A stretch of DNA of 64,000 bases from Pegoplata infirma (GCA_963921195.1 OY992536.1:110820778-110884777); one strand, 5' to 3'; shown: positions 1-10,689, numbered from the stretch's first letter. Program-made: numbers and translations. The notes: generated by a model not told the origin, from the letters alone.

Positions 1-408
1 CACAGATGCCGATTACCATTTTCGAACCAAAATCGTGTTTTTATATTTTTTTAATATTTTTAGATAACACACTTAACATTTTCCAACTTTTGAGACCAAT
101 TTGTATAAAAAAAAATTTTATGTTTAAAAATCAGCATCTGTGGACCAAAATAGCGGTTTGGGAATTTTTTTAATATTTTTCCAATTAAGTGCACCCAATT
201 TCCAAATTTTTGAGCCCGATTTGATCAAAAAATTCGGACATGAATTTTGGTCAAAATACGTATTTTTTCTAACTTTGACTGGCTGGTTGCCGACTGAAGA
301 TGTCCTTTCTAAATTTTTTCATAAATTTTCCCATAATCAGCTCTAACGTGGCCATCGGCAGGTATTACGGCATGAAATTTGAAAATTTAAATTTGACGGG
401 ACGCCCTA
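1..408. mobile_element. Right part of a hAT-like foldback element (cut by window start)
   Basis: This stretch is closely similar to 42385-42778, including the runs around AAAATCAGCATCTGTGGACC and CTGGTTGCCGACTGAAGATG. The second copy is an inverted-repeat element, so this is its right portion. The right terminus reads GACGGGACGCCCTA, giving a TIR that starts TAGGGCGTCC in the outward direction. That is hAT-like, but the left end and left target duplication lie outside the window. It has no coding capacity; the small frames here are A/T-rich noise. Confidence 0.6.
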
Positions 409-1145
409 ATGGGTATGGAGAAAAATAAGTCAAATAACTTATATTTTTAACATATTGCCAAAATTTATGTTTCTGTCTTATTTTAACGAATTTTATTATG
501 TTTTGCAGATTAAATATATTAATAAGTATTTCAAAGATTTGCAAAAAATGTTGTTACATGTTTCATCTATATTTTTAGCAATTCATCATCTTTGTTTAGC
601 ATAACACTTTTCTTAATGTTTTCGCTAAATATTATTTACCAATAAAACCCAATGATGAACATTTTAAATTTTTGTTAAATGATAAGACACACTTTCACTT
701 TTTTTAATAAAACTTTTGAATGTAAAAATAAACATTCGTTATGAAAGAATATTTAACCTACATTCAAAAAAAAAAAAAAAAAATGATTTTATTAATTTAA
801 TTCAAGAAAAACAGTACAAGAGTTTTAAAGCAAAAATATTGTGAATTTTAGTTATTTTTCAAATTAATCCTTAAAATCATTTCGTTTTCATGACTATAAA
901 TTTTTGTTACGCCAAAATTTAGTTTAAAAAGTTAATTCCTTGTAATTTTGTTTATGAATTTTCAGATTTTTTTTATATTGTTAGATATGTAAAAACTTAG
1001 ACCACACATGAGCAAATCCAATTCATCTTTACAGGAGACGTTATAAATGGGTTACATTTTTTTTTTTTAAATAAATACGAAGCAACTTGTTGTTGCTTCA
1101 TGTTACCACAAAAATTTAACCAATTATCAAATCACATTTGATAAT
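409..1145. other. AT-rich spacer, nothing recognised
   Basis: The sequence is AT-rich with an A run near 766-783 and no coding pattern, RNA gene or repeat that I recognise. It separates the foldback on the left from the microsatellite-targeted LINE on the right. Confidence 0.5.
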
Positions 1146-1184
1146 CATACACATACATACATACATACATACATACATACATAC
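1146..1184. repeat. (ACAT)n microsatellite, 5' side of LINE
   Basis: About nine uninterrupted ACAT units lie directly before the 5' end of the LINE. The same tetranucleotide, in the same phase and strand, continues after the LINE's poly(A), so this is the 5' remnant of the target array. Confidence 0.9.
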
Positions 1185-1225
1185 AAAAACAACAAGGAGA
1201 GAAGGTGAAGAAAAATGATGGTAGA

Positions 1226-2521
1226 ATGGGAGATAGCCCATTCGGAAGGAGTTCAGTGATAATGAGATCACCACCTACGACTGTGTCAAGTGAAACACCG
1301 AGCAGTAGTGGAGCCCCACGTGGAAATATGGCTAAGCTAGGTGATAAAATTGATAGGCTAATAGTCTTTCTGAATGGAAGATCTAACGTGCATAAGGAGA
1401 TTGTGTCGATGTCTCGTGAGATCCAAGCGCTTTTTATGGTGTTGTCGAAAGAGAATACTAGTGTGCCGGAAAGAGTAGATCTATCTGAAAGGCCATTGTG
1501 TCTTAGTAAGGAAGTCCAAACTGAGGAAGCTGTTCGGGTAAATCTTATCCAAACGGAAACCCCCAAGAGAAAAAGGGATACCACATTCCTTAGTCCAAAA
1601 GGGAGCAGAACCAAAAAGAAAAAGAAAATAGCGAGCCCCAAGAAACCGGCCCCTGGCACAGACGCTGGTACGGCAATCACTGCTGCAACAACTGCTGATG
1701 TAGGCACCGCAGAAGAAGCGGTAGTTCCTCAGGATGAAATAAAATCCAACTGGACTAAGGTGCGCCGGAAACCTAGACATAGAAATAGGCCGGCTCGTCA
1801 TGATGCCTTGGTTATCCACACGTGTGGTGATACATCGTACGCTGACATTTTGAAGAAGGTGAAAAGCGATCCCAAACTTAAGACTCTAGGGGAAAACGTG
1901 AAAACTATAAGGAAAACGGTGAAAGGTGAATTGCTTCTTGAGCTGAACAAACCTGCTCATCAAGACACAAGTGAGTTTAGAGACGCCATAGGGGAGGTAC
2001 TAGGCACTGATGCTGAGGTCAGGTCTTTGACCCACGAAATACTTCTTGAAATAAGAGATATGGATGGGGTCACTACTAGAGAAGATATACACATAGCGCT
2101 GGTAAATTTATCAGAGGAGTTTGGCTCATTACAGTCCTCTGTGGTGAAGTCGATAAGGAAAGCGTATGGAGGCACCCAAACAGCCACTATTGGCCTGGCT
2201 GCTGGGTTAGCAAACAAACTAATCCAAATCTCAAAAGTGCGTATTGGATGGGTGCAGTGCCGGATACGGACAAAACTTGCACCGAGAAGGTGCTTTAAGT
2301 GCCTAGATTTTGGTCATACAGCTGTTAGATGTAAAAGTCAACAGGACCACACAGGCAAGTGTCTTCGATGTGGAGAAACTGGTCACAAGATCAAAGCGTG
2401 CACGGAGTCCCCATCATGCGTATTGTGTAGAAGTGCAACAACTGACACTAGAAGTGACCATGTAACCGGATGCCCAACCTGTCCGTACTACCAAAAAGCG
2501 GTTCGCGCACTTCGTGAATGA
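1226..2521 (+). CDS. LINE ORF1, gag-like RNA-binding protein
   Basis: ORF1 of an R1-clade LINE, expected to bind the element RNA and form the ribonucleoprotein. The frame is open from 1145. The first ATG is at 1226; a GTG lies seven codons earlier. The N-terminal half is polar and low in complexity, with a Lys-rich block encoded near 1560-1640 that resembles a nuclear-localisation signal. The centre (about 1770-2280) is the conserved gag-like domain. The C-terminus has CCHC zinc knuckles: C-X2-C-X4-H-X4-C at 2291-2332, a second at 2360-2401, and a third CX2C...H...C group starting near 2417 with its last Cys at 2471-2473. Length is about 431 codons, normal for the clade. The stop overlaps the ORF2 start (ATGA, 2518-2521), implying coupled reinitiation. 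Confidence 0.85.
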   Translation: MGDSPFGRSSVIMRSPPTTVSSETPSSSGAPRGNMAKLGDKIDRLIVFLNGRSNVHKEIVSMSREIQALFMVLSKENTSVPERVDLSERPLCLSKEVQTEEAVRVNLIQTETPKRKRDTTFLSPKGSRTKKKKKIASPKKPAPGTDAGTAITAATTADVGTAEEAVVPQDEIKSNWTKVRRKPRHRNRPARHDALVIHTCGDTSYADILKKVKSDPKLKTLGENVKTIRKTVKGELLLELNKPAHQDTSEFRDAIGEVLGTDAEVRSLTHEILLEIRDMDGVTTREDIHIALVNLSEEFGSLQSSVVKSIRKAYGGTQTATIGLAAGLANKLIQISKVRIGWVQCRIRTKLAPRRCFKCLDFGHTAVRCKSQQDHTGKCLRCGETGHKIKACTESPSCVLCRSATTDTRSDHVTGCPTCPYYQKAVRALRE

Positions 2522-5490
2522 AAATTCTGCAGCTGAACCTAAACCATTGTCAAGCAGCCCAAGAGTTGCTCAAACAGAACGTTCGCGATTTCAACATAGA
2601 CATCGCAATGCTCAGTGAGCCATATCGTAATATCGAATCCCCAAACTGGGTATCCGATTGTTTAAATACTTCGTCTATTTGGTCGACCAACAGCTTAATG
2701 CTAAGAAATGAAATATCAACACAAAGTGGATTTACCCGTGCCACTGTCTCAGGTATCCATCTCTACAGCTGCTATATCCCTCCAAGATATACCATTGAGG
2801 AATTCGAAGAAATCATCGACAACATAGTCTCAGATGCAATTGATAAAGATCCTGTTATTATAGCTGGAGATTTCAACGCCTGGTCTACAGATTGGGGCTG
2901 CCCTCGTACAACAGCAAGAGGTAGAATACTCCTTGAGGCATTCTCAGTACTGGATATTGTGCTGATGAACACAGGAAGCGAGCAGACGTTTAGTAGAGGA
3001 GAAAGTGGATCTATTGTAGACATATCTTTTTCAAGCAGCAGTATTGCAAGACGAGTAAATTGGTGCTTGTCTGATCAGTACACCCATAGTGATCATTATG
3101 CTATAATAATGGATATATCGCAGGAGCACCCACCCGCAACCGCCAATATTCGGTCGCAAACCCCTACTGGATGGAAAGTAAACACTCTTGACAAAGATGT
3201 ATTTCAGACCATGATAGCGGATATGGAACTAAGCGGTTCAGCTGAAATAATGGCAGAAAATCTGGTAAAAGAGATATCGCGAGCATGTGATGCGTCCATG
3301 GTAAAAAGGAGAGCAAATCCTAAATGGCAACCAGTATACTGGTGGAATGCGGAAATAGCGGAGCTACGATCGCAATGTCTACACGCTAGACGACGCTATA
3401 CGAGAACGAGAGGTAGACCGGGAAATGATACCCTTCACCAAACATACAAGGCGAAACGAAAATCCCTTAAACTGGCGATACGTAATAGTAAAAGAAGATG
3501 CTTCCTTGATATATGTGACGATCTTCAGGAAAACCCATGGGGACTCGCATATAAAATGGTGACAAAAAAACTTAAATGTTTAAGCCCGTCAGCACCCAGA
3601 GAGGAGTCAGTTCTTAAGGAAATTGTGGAACACCTATTTCCTCAACAAGAGCCAACTACTTGGAACCTAGACATTGGTGGAGAAGAATTTGATCACCCTC
3701 CCGCTACAAATGTTGAAATTGAAGCAGCAATTGTGAAATTTAAGGATAAGAAAGCCCCAGGATTAGACTGTATCCCCAATCTGGTACTGAAGGAAGCATT
3801 CAAGTGTTGTCCAGGGCAATTCGTGGCTGTGATTAATAAATGCCTGCGACAGAGGACCTTCCCATCCATGTGGAAAAGACAAAAACTGGTTCTACTTCCT
3901 AAGGACAAAAAACCCCTAGATGACCCGTCTTCCTATCGACCGCTCTGCATGATAGATACATGTGGAAAACTGCTGGAGAGCATAGTGTGTAAGAGGCTGG
4001 AAGCCTGTATCGAAGCTGCTGGAGGTTTATCCAACCATCAATTCGGTTTCAGGAAAGCCAAATCAACAGTGGATGCCATAAATGTGGTTGTAGAAACTGC
4101 AGCAAATGCAATTGAAGGAAAGAGATGGAGAAATGGTGGAAAGGAGTACTGCCTGATGGTAACCCTAGACATCAAAAATGCTTTTAACACAGCGAATTGG
4201 GAGGTTATTGTGAATGCGCTTTCTCAAATGAGGATACCAGAATATCTATTGGCTATTATAAAAGATTATTTCCGCAACAGGGTACTAATATACGATACTG
4301 ACAGGGGAACGAAGCAGTATATGATATCGAAGGGTGTTCCACAAGGATCAGTACTGGGTCCTTTGTTATGGAACGTCATGTACGATGGTGTACTAAGGCT
4401 TATGCTTCCAGACAGGGTCACAATCGTTGGCTTTGCAGATGATATAGCCATAGTGTGTGTCGCCAAAGATCTAGAAGAGGTTAAAACGGTCGCAAATTCT
4501 GCCATACAGATTGTTCGATCCTGGCTATCATCAGTTGGTCTAACACTAGCCGATCATAAGACGGAAGCGGTACTGATAAGCAGCCGTAAAGTGAGGGAAA
4601 CTATCCAACTTAATATTGGATCGTACCGCATTGAGACAAAACCGTATCTCAAGTACCTTGGTGTAATGATTGATTGCCGCCTTTCCTTTAACGATCATCT
4701 GAAATACATAAGTGAAAAGGCTTCGCGAACGTGCCAAGCGTTATCCAGAATAATGCCGAACACAAGAGGTCCCAAGTACCTACAGAGAAAACTTTTAACT
4801 GAAGTGGTTAAGAGTACAATCTTATATGCTTCACCTATTTGGTCGAAATCGTTAAGATTTGCTACATACGGTAAACTGGTCACATCCGTATACAGACTTG
4901 CTGCCCTGCGGGTGTGTTGTGCCTTTAGAACGGTGTCAGATGAGGCGGCATTTGTTATAGCCGGTCTACTACCAGTAGATCTCCAGGCTAGAGAGTCGGA
5001 ATATTCAACGGATGGTGTTGGTAACGATAGTGCTCGTAATGAAAATAGGTGCGTAAGTATTGCCAAATGGCAAGCACGTTGGACATTGTCCGACAAAGGC
5101 AGGTGGACGTATAGACTGATACCGGACATTAAGTACTGGTTTGACAGAAAACACGGGGACTTAAATTTCTACCTTACACAGATGTTAAGTGGACATGGAT
5201 GTTTTAAGTCATATTTGTACAAATATGGACACGAAAGGGATCCGTTTTGTCCGCAATGTGGTGGTGACGTGGTTGAAGATGCGCAGCATGTATTCTTCGT
5301 ATGTCCACGATTTAATAATGGGAGGGCGAACCTGGAGGAGTTGGTAGGGTGTAGTGTCAATCCGACGAACTTAGTACACATTATGTTGTTATCTTTAGTT
5401 AACTGGGAGTGTGTATGTAATTTTGTAAAATTGGTTCTTATAGAACTCCGTAGGGAAGAAACGATTCGAAGAAGAATCGAGGTAGTTTAG
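2518..5490 (+). CDS. LINE ORF2, apurinic-like endonuclease/reverse transcriptase
   Basis: ORF2 (990 codons) encodes the nicking endonuclease and the reverse transcriptase that carry out target-primed reverse transcription. Visible motifs: the start LQLNLNH (Asn near residue 9), LSEPY with catalytic Glu 34, GDFNAW at 117-122 and SDH at 191-193, all of the exonuclease/endonuclease/phosphatase fold. RT fingers and palm follow (SSYRPLCMID, FGFRKAKST, GVPQGSVLGPLLW), with the catalytic FADD at 639-642. The C-terminus has the gag-like knuckle C911-X2-C914-X9-H924-X4-C929 typical of R1-type proteins. It overlaps ORF1 by ATGA. There are no stops or frameshifts, so the protein could be functional. Length agrees with R1-clade ORF2 (about 1000 residues). 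Confidence 0.92.
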   Translation: MKILQLNLNHCQAAQELLKQNVRDFNIDIAMLSEPYRNIESPNWVSDCLNTSSIWSTNSLMLRNEISTQSGFTRATVSGIHLYSCYIPPRYTIEEFEEIIDNIVSDAIDKDPVIIAGDFNAWSTDWGCPRTTARGRILLEAFSVLDIVLMNTGSEQTFSRGESGSIVDISFSSSSIARRVNWCLSDQYTHSDHYAIIMDISQEHPPATANIRSQTPTGWKVNTLDKDVFQTMIADMELSGSAEIMAENLVKEISRACDASMVKRRANPKWQPVYWWNAEIAELRSQCLHARRRYTRTRGRPGNDTLHQTYKAKRKSLKLAIRNSKRRCFLDICDDLQENPWGLAYKMVTKKLKCLSPSAPREESVLKEIVEHLFPQQEPTTWNLDIGGEEFDHPPATNVEIEAAIVKFKDKKAPGLDCIPNLVLKEAFKCCPGQFVAVINKCLRQRTFPSMWKRQKLVLLPKDKKPLDDPSSYRPLCMIDTCGKLLESIVCKRLEACIEAAGGLSNHQFGFRKAKSTVDAINVVVETAANAIEGKRWRNGGKEYCLMVTLDIKNAFNTANWEVIVNALSQMRIPEYLLAIIKDYFRNRVLIYDTDRGTKQYMISKGVPQGSVLGPLLWNVMYDGVLRLMLPDRVTIVGFADDIAIVCVAKDLEEVKTVANSAIQIVRSWLSSVGLTLADHKTEAVLISSRKVRETIQLNIGSYRIETKPYLKYLGVMIDCRLSFNDHLKYISEKASRTCQALSRIMPNTRGPKYLQRKLLTEVVKSTILYASPIWSKSLRFATYGKLVTSVYRLAALRVCCAFRTVSDEAAFVIAGLLPVDLQARESEYSTDGVGNDSARNENRCVSIAKWQARWTLSDKGRWTYRLIPDIKYWFDRKHGDLNFYLTQMLSGHGCFKSYLYKYGHERDPFCPQCGGDVVEDAQHVFFVCPRFNNGRANLEELVGCSVNPTNLVHIMLLSLVNWECVCNFVKLVLIELRREETIRRRIEVV

Positions 5491-5622
5491 GGTAGATTTC
5501 TACCATTCCCCCCCCGTGAAGAATTTCTCAACGGTTGTACCGCGGGGACATTGGGGTCAGTGCTTCGAGGGTTTTTTAGCGGGTTAAAGTCCCGCATTCG
5601 TCTTTCGATGATTTTTACCTCA

Positions 5623-5624
<2 letters not shown>
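5491..5624 (+). other. LINE 3' UTR with conserved hairpins
   Basis: This is the short 3' UTR of the first element. A perfect 5-bp stem GCGGG/CCCGC (5579-5583 with 5591-5595) closes a 7-nt loop TTAAAGT. The diverged second element keeps loop and stem (9339-9343 with 9351-9355) apart from one mismatch. A second shared block, CGGT-GTACCGCGGGGA, lies just upstream. It is a candidate recognition site for the element's own reverse transcriptase; the function is inferred. Confidence 0.6.
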
Positions 5625-5663
<39 letters not shown>

Positions 5664-5664
<1 letters not shown>

Positions 5665-6424
5665 ATACATACATACATACATACATACATACATACATAC
5701 ATACATACATACATACATACATACATACATACATACATACATACATACATACATACATACATACATACATACATACATACATACATACATACATACATAC
5801 ATACATACATACATACATACATACATACATACATACATACATACATACATACATACATACATACATACATACATACATACATACATACATACATACATAC
5901 ATACATACATACATACATACATACATACATACATACATACATACATACATACATACATACATACATACATACATACATACATACATACATACATACATAC
6001 ATACATACATACATACATACATACATACATACATACATACATACATACATACATACATACATACATACATACATACATACATACATACATACATACATAC
6101 ATACATACATACATACATACATACATACATACATACATACATACATACATACATACATACATACATACATACATACATACATACATACATACATACATAC
6201 ATACATACATACATACATACATACATACATACATACATACATACATACATACATACATACATACATACATACATACATACATACATACATACATACATAC
6301 ATACATACATACATACATACATACATACATACATACATACATACATACATACATACATACATCCATACATACATACATACATACATACATACATACATAC
6401 ATACATACATACATACATACATAC
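5664..6424. repeat. (CATA)n microsatellite, about 760 bp
   Basis: About 190 CATA units with one substitution (ATCC at 6361-6364). The array begins directly after the poly(A) of the first LINE and ends at the 5' junction of the second. It is far longer than the 5' flank of the first element, so slippage or repeated insertion has expanded it. The long frames across it are artefacts. Confidence 0.97.
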
Positions 6425-9404
6425 GTCTGCTATCTGGTCTGTGCGTAACCAAACGTTGCAGAATGTGATGACGACGCAACAAGATGGTTTTGTTCGTGCA
6501 GATATATCTGGAATATCCATTTACAGCTGCTACATACCACCGAGATATTCCAACGACGATTTTGAAGTTATAATCGAAAATCTGGTCTCCGATGCAATTA
6601 ATAAGAGCGTGGTGGTGATAGCTGGTGACTTTAATGCGTGGGCTACAGAGTGGGGCTGTCCGAGTACAAATGAGAGAGGTAGAATTCTTTTGGAGCTATT
6701 CGCTGTGCTAGATGTGGTTTTACTGAACACTGGTAATCAGCGTACTTTTAACCGCAATGGTGGAGGTTCGGTAATAGATATAGCTTTTTCAAGTGCTAGT
6801 ATCGTAAATCGTATTGATTGGTCTATCTGTGATATATACACACATAGCGATCATAGTGCTATCCTCATGGAAATAAGAGATGCTCCGCTGGCAATCGCTT
6901 GCAGACAGAACCGTACTGCGATGGGCTGGAAAACAAATACCTTTGATAGCGAGATATTTAACCTTTACGCTGAGGACATAACACTTGATGGTACACCAGA
7001 GAATATGGCAGGTCAGTTAATTAACCAGGTGACAAATGCATGCAATGCATCTATGAAGAGGAGAGGACAAGGTCCAAATAAAGCACCGGTTTATTGGTGG
7101 AACGAAGAGATTGCTCAATTGCGAAAATGTTGTATACAGGCCAGACGAGTTTACGTTAGAGGTAGAGGCAGGCTAGGAAGTGAAGCTAACCACCAGGAGC
7201 TTAAATCCAAAAAGAAAGCCCTCAAGCTGGCAATACGTCGAAGTAAGAGAGCATGTTTTTTGAATATATGTGATGACGTTGATAGTAACCCATTTGGAAT
7301 GGCATATAAACTAGTAACGAAAAAACTGAAGTGCTTTAGTGCAACACCACCACGAGATTCTACTACTCTACTCGAAATAGTTAAACATCTTTTTCCTTAT
7401 CAAGGATCAACCACGTGGGAAAACCATATCTCTGCGGAAATATTCAGCTTCCCAACGACTACTATAGAAGAGATACAGCATGCTGTAGCCAAGTTTGAAG
7501 ACAGAAAATCGCCTGGTCTTGATGGCATACCAAACATCGTCCTGAAGGAGATTGTAAAGTGCTGCCCCGAACAACTAGTTAAATTGATTAACTCCTGTTT
7601 TGAGAATGCGTCATTCCCAACATTGTGGAAGAGACAGAGGCTGGTATTGCTACCAAAGGACCAAAAGCCCTTGAACAACCCATCGTCCTATCGTCCCCTG
7701 TGTATGATAGACACGTGTGGAAAGTTGTTGGAGAGCATAATTTGCGGAAGGCTTGAGGCAAGCATTGAGACGACGGGCGGTCTATCTGAAACACAGTTTG
7801 GTTTCAGAAAAGGCAAGTCAACAGTCGATGCAATAAGATTAGTGGTTGGCATTGCCAACGATGCTATAGAAGGTAAAAGGTGGAAGAATGGCTCCAAAGA
7901 ATACTGCATAGTTGTAACACTCGACGTGAAAAATGCTTTTAATACTGCGAACTGGGAAAAGATTGTGAATGCCCTAAATCACTTAGATATACCGCGATAT
8001 CTGGTAGCGATAATTAAGGACTATTTCCGAAATAGAACCCTTGTATACGATACCGACGATGGAATGAAAGAGTACAAAGTTACGGCAGGTGTACCGCAAG
8101 GGTCTGTACTTGGACCACTACTTTGGAACGTGATGTACGATGGTGTTTTGAGACTGGTACTTCCAGAAAATGCTAGAATCGTAGGCTTTGCCGATGATAT
8201 AGCTCTGGTAGTTACTGCAAAACACACTGAGGAAGCGAGGAATGTCGCAAACAGTAGCATATACTTGGTGCGGTCATGGTTAGATTCAATGGGGTTGGCA
8301 CTTGCTGAACAGAAAACAGAGGCAGTTCTAATCAGCAGTCGTAAAGTCGTTGAAAGCATTACCCTAAATATTGGTAGCTGTTCAATAGAGACAAAGGAGC
8401 ACCTTAAATACCTAGGTGTAATGATAGACAACCGTTTATCATTCAGACACCACTTAGAGTATGTCGGTGATAAGGCGAGGGCAACATGTACAGCACTGTG
8501 CCGTATAATGCCTAATACTAGGGGTCCTAAATACCTACGAAGGAAATTGCTGGCGAATGTAGTAAAAAGTATAATTCTTTATGCGGCTCCAATATGGTCG
8601 GACGCGACTAAATTTAAATCATATCGTGATAAAATCTCATCAGTGTTCAGATTGGCAACCCTTCGTGTATGTTGCGCGTTTCGAACCGTGTCAGACGAAG
8701 CAGCGTTGGTCATTGGTGGTATTATACCCATTGACTTACAGGCGGAAGAAGCACAGTATGTCTTCGACTTCAAGGGTGTGTCTGATAATACTGCAAATCG
8801 TATTACGGCGAGGGGTTTAGCTGTTGATAAATGGCAATCTCGTTGGTCATCATCAACGAAGGGTAGGTGGACGCACACATTAATTCCTAATGTGAGCGTC
8901 TGGTTGCAAAGGAAACATGGTGATATAAATTATTATCTCACCCAGTTTCTGAGTGGACATGGCTGTTTTAAGGCCTACTTGTATCGTTTTGGACATGACA
9001 GTGATCCGTTTTGTCCGTATTGTAGTGGTAACGTGGACGAAAATGCCGAACATGTCTTCTTTGACTGTCCACGTTTTACAGTTGAGAGGGAGAACCTCAA
9101 AGAGGTTGTCAGGAGTAGAATTTTTCCTGGGAATATAGTAGAGATAATGTTAACATCAGAGCGTAACTGGGAACATGTATGTAACTATGTTAAATTGGTT
9201 CTTTTAGAACTTCGTAGGCAAGAGGAGACTCGAAGAAGAGTCTAGGTTAGAGTAGTGGTGGTTTATCCCTTCCCCCCTCCGTGAGGAAATACTTAGCGGT
9301 GGTACCGCGGGGATTGTGGATCTGTGAGAGGGTGTTTAGCGTGTTAAAGTCTCGCACTCTGGCAATTTTCAGTGTGTGCCAAGTCTTTTGATGATTTTTG
9401 CCTC

Positions 9405-9457
<53 letters not shown>
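6425..9457 (+). mobile_element. 5'-truncated second Waldo-like LINE
   Basis: This is a second R1-clade LINE in the same orientation inside the same microsatellite. Its 5' junction falls within ORF2, removing ORF1 and about the first 50 codons of ORF2, as expected from incomplete target-primed reverse transcription. The 3' UTR (9246-9407) shares only short blocks with the first element. The poly(A) is 50 nt (9408-9457). Protein divergence from the first element is substantial throughout, so it is a separate subfamily and not a tandem duplicate. Confidence 0.85.
6426..9245 (+). pseudogene. LINE ORF2, endonuclease/RT, N-terminus missing
   Basis: The frame is open from the junction at 6426 (SAIWS...) to the stop at 9243-9245. 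It lacks the first endonuclease strand and the catalytic Glu found at residue 34 in the complete copy. Retained motifs are GDFNAW, SDH, SSYRPLCMID, FGFRKGKST, GVPQGSVLGPLLW, the catalytic FADD (8187-8198) and a C-terminal CX2C...H...C knuckle (CPYCSGNVDENAEHVFFDC). There are no internal stops, so the copy is young, but without a promoter or complete endonuclease it should be dead on arrival. The first in-frame codon at 6441 is GTG; no native start exists. Confidence 0.88.
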
Positions 9458-9458
<1 letters not shown>

Positions 9459-10100
9459 ATACATACATACATACATACATACATACATACATACATACAT
9501 ACATACATACATACATACATACATACATACATACATACATACATACATACATACATACATACATACATACATACATACATACATACATACATACATACAT
9601 ACATACATACATACATACATACATACATACATACATACATACATACATACATACATACATACATACATACATACATACATACATACATACATACATACAT
9701 ACATACATACATACATACATACATACATACATACATACATACATACATACATACATACATACATACATACATACATACATACATACATACATACATACAT
9801 ACATACATACATACATACATACATACATACATACATACATACATACATACATACATACATACATACATACATACATACATACATACATACATACATACAT
9901 ACATACATACATACATACATACATACATACATACATACATACATACATACATACATACATACATACATACATACATACATACATACATACATACATACAT
10001 ACATACATACATACATACATACATACATACATACATACATACATACATACATACATACATACATACATACATACATACATACATACATACATACATACAT
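9458..10100. repeat. (CATA)n microsatellite, about 640 bp
   Basis: About 160 perfect CATA units follow the poly(A) of the second LINE. The right edge abuts directly the 3' end of a minus-strand RTE-like LINE fragment, for which the repeat reads (ATGT)n downstream of the stop codon. Confidence 0.97.
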
Positions 10101-10585
10101 CCGTGGCGCTACAGCTAAAATACAGCCTTGGCCTTCCTCACGATCTGCCTCCATTCATCTCTGTTCTTCGCAACTTCCATCCAGTTTCGAACACCTAACA
10201 TATACAAGTCAGCATTTACTCCATCAATCCAGCGAGATTTCGGATGCCCAACCGGCTTTCTTCCTGAGGGCCTGCTAAAACAAAGTTTTTTAACATTTGA
10301 CAGCTCGGTTATTTCATCGTAATATCTAATTCTATAACCTTCGTCCGTTCTTACGGGGCCTGCTATTCTTCGTATGAATTTACGTTCTGTTCTTTCTAAC
10401 CAAGCTATATCTGATGCTTTTAGTGTCCATGCCTCACATCCGTATGTTATTATTGGCCTTATTACAGTTTTGTAAAGACGTATTTTTATGTCATTATTGA
10501 GGATACGTGATTTAAGGTATGGAGATAATGCGTAAAATGCTCTATTTGCCGATTTAATTCTCTCGCCTATATCGAGTGTTTTGAT
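10101..10585 (-). pseudogene. RTE-like LINE reverse transcriptase, C-terminal fragment
   Basis: The minus strand encodes the C-terminal part of an RTE-type reverse transcriptase (stop at 10115). Landmarks are IRLYKTVIRPIITYGCEAWT, LERTERKFIRRIAGP, then KPVGHPKSRWIDGVNADL and a tail DEWRQIVRKAKAVF. The block usually found between these (the RWxGHxxRM region) is missing, so there is an internal deletion. The fingers, palm and endonuclease are absent (5' truncation). After the stop only 14 nt precede (ATGT)n. RTE-clade elements are known for very short 3' UTRs ending in simple repeats. The upstream 20 residues of the open frame are unrelated sequence. Confidence 0.7.
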
Positions 10586-10689
10586 AATCATCAAAACGTT
10601 AATGAATTCAAAATACAAATTAAAAAATGTTGGAAAATCTAACCACAAGTGGTTGTTTTGATAATTTGTTATACCCTACACCAGGCTGT

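Larger units (their letters stand above)
1185..5663 (+). mobile_element. Full-length Waldo-like R1-clade LINE in (ACAT)n
   Basis: This is a non-LTR retrotransposon with two intact overlapping ORFs, a short 3' UTR of about 134 bp and a 39-nt poly(A) (5625-5663). It is flanked on both sides by (ACAT)n. The R1 clade includes target-specific families: R1 in 28S rDNA, TRAS and SART in telomeric repeats, and Waldo in (ACAY)n. The ORF order, CCHC knuckles and flanks fit Waldo best. The 5' UTR is only some 20-40 nt, so a slight 5' truncation is possible. No TSD can be defined inside a microsatellite. Lack of any in-frame stop suggests recent insertion. Confidence 0.8.

Noticed and set aside
1132..1707. 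191-codon minus-strand frame opposite ORF1
   Set aside because: Shadow of the LINE ORF1; no family features and it ends in microsatellite-encoded repeats.
4695..5129. 144-codon minus-strand frame
   Set aside because: Shadow of LINE ORF2, whose motifs prove the plus strand is coding.
5487..6520. Long frames in both strands with (MYVC)n and (IHTY)n repeats
   Set aside because: They are translations of the (CATA)n microsatellite and adjoining poly(A); a tetranucleotide without stop codons is open in several frames.
9247..10278. Further (MYVC)n/(IHTY)n frames of up to 300 codons
   Set aside because: Same artefact at the second (CATA)n array.
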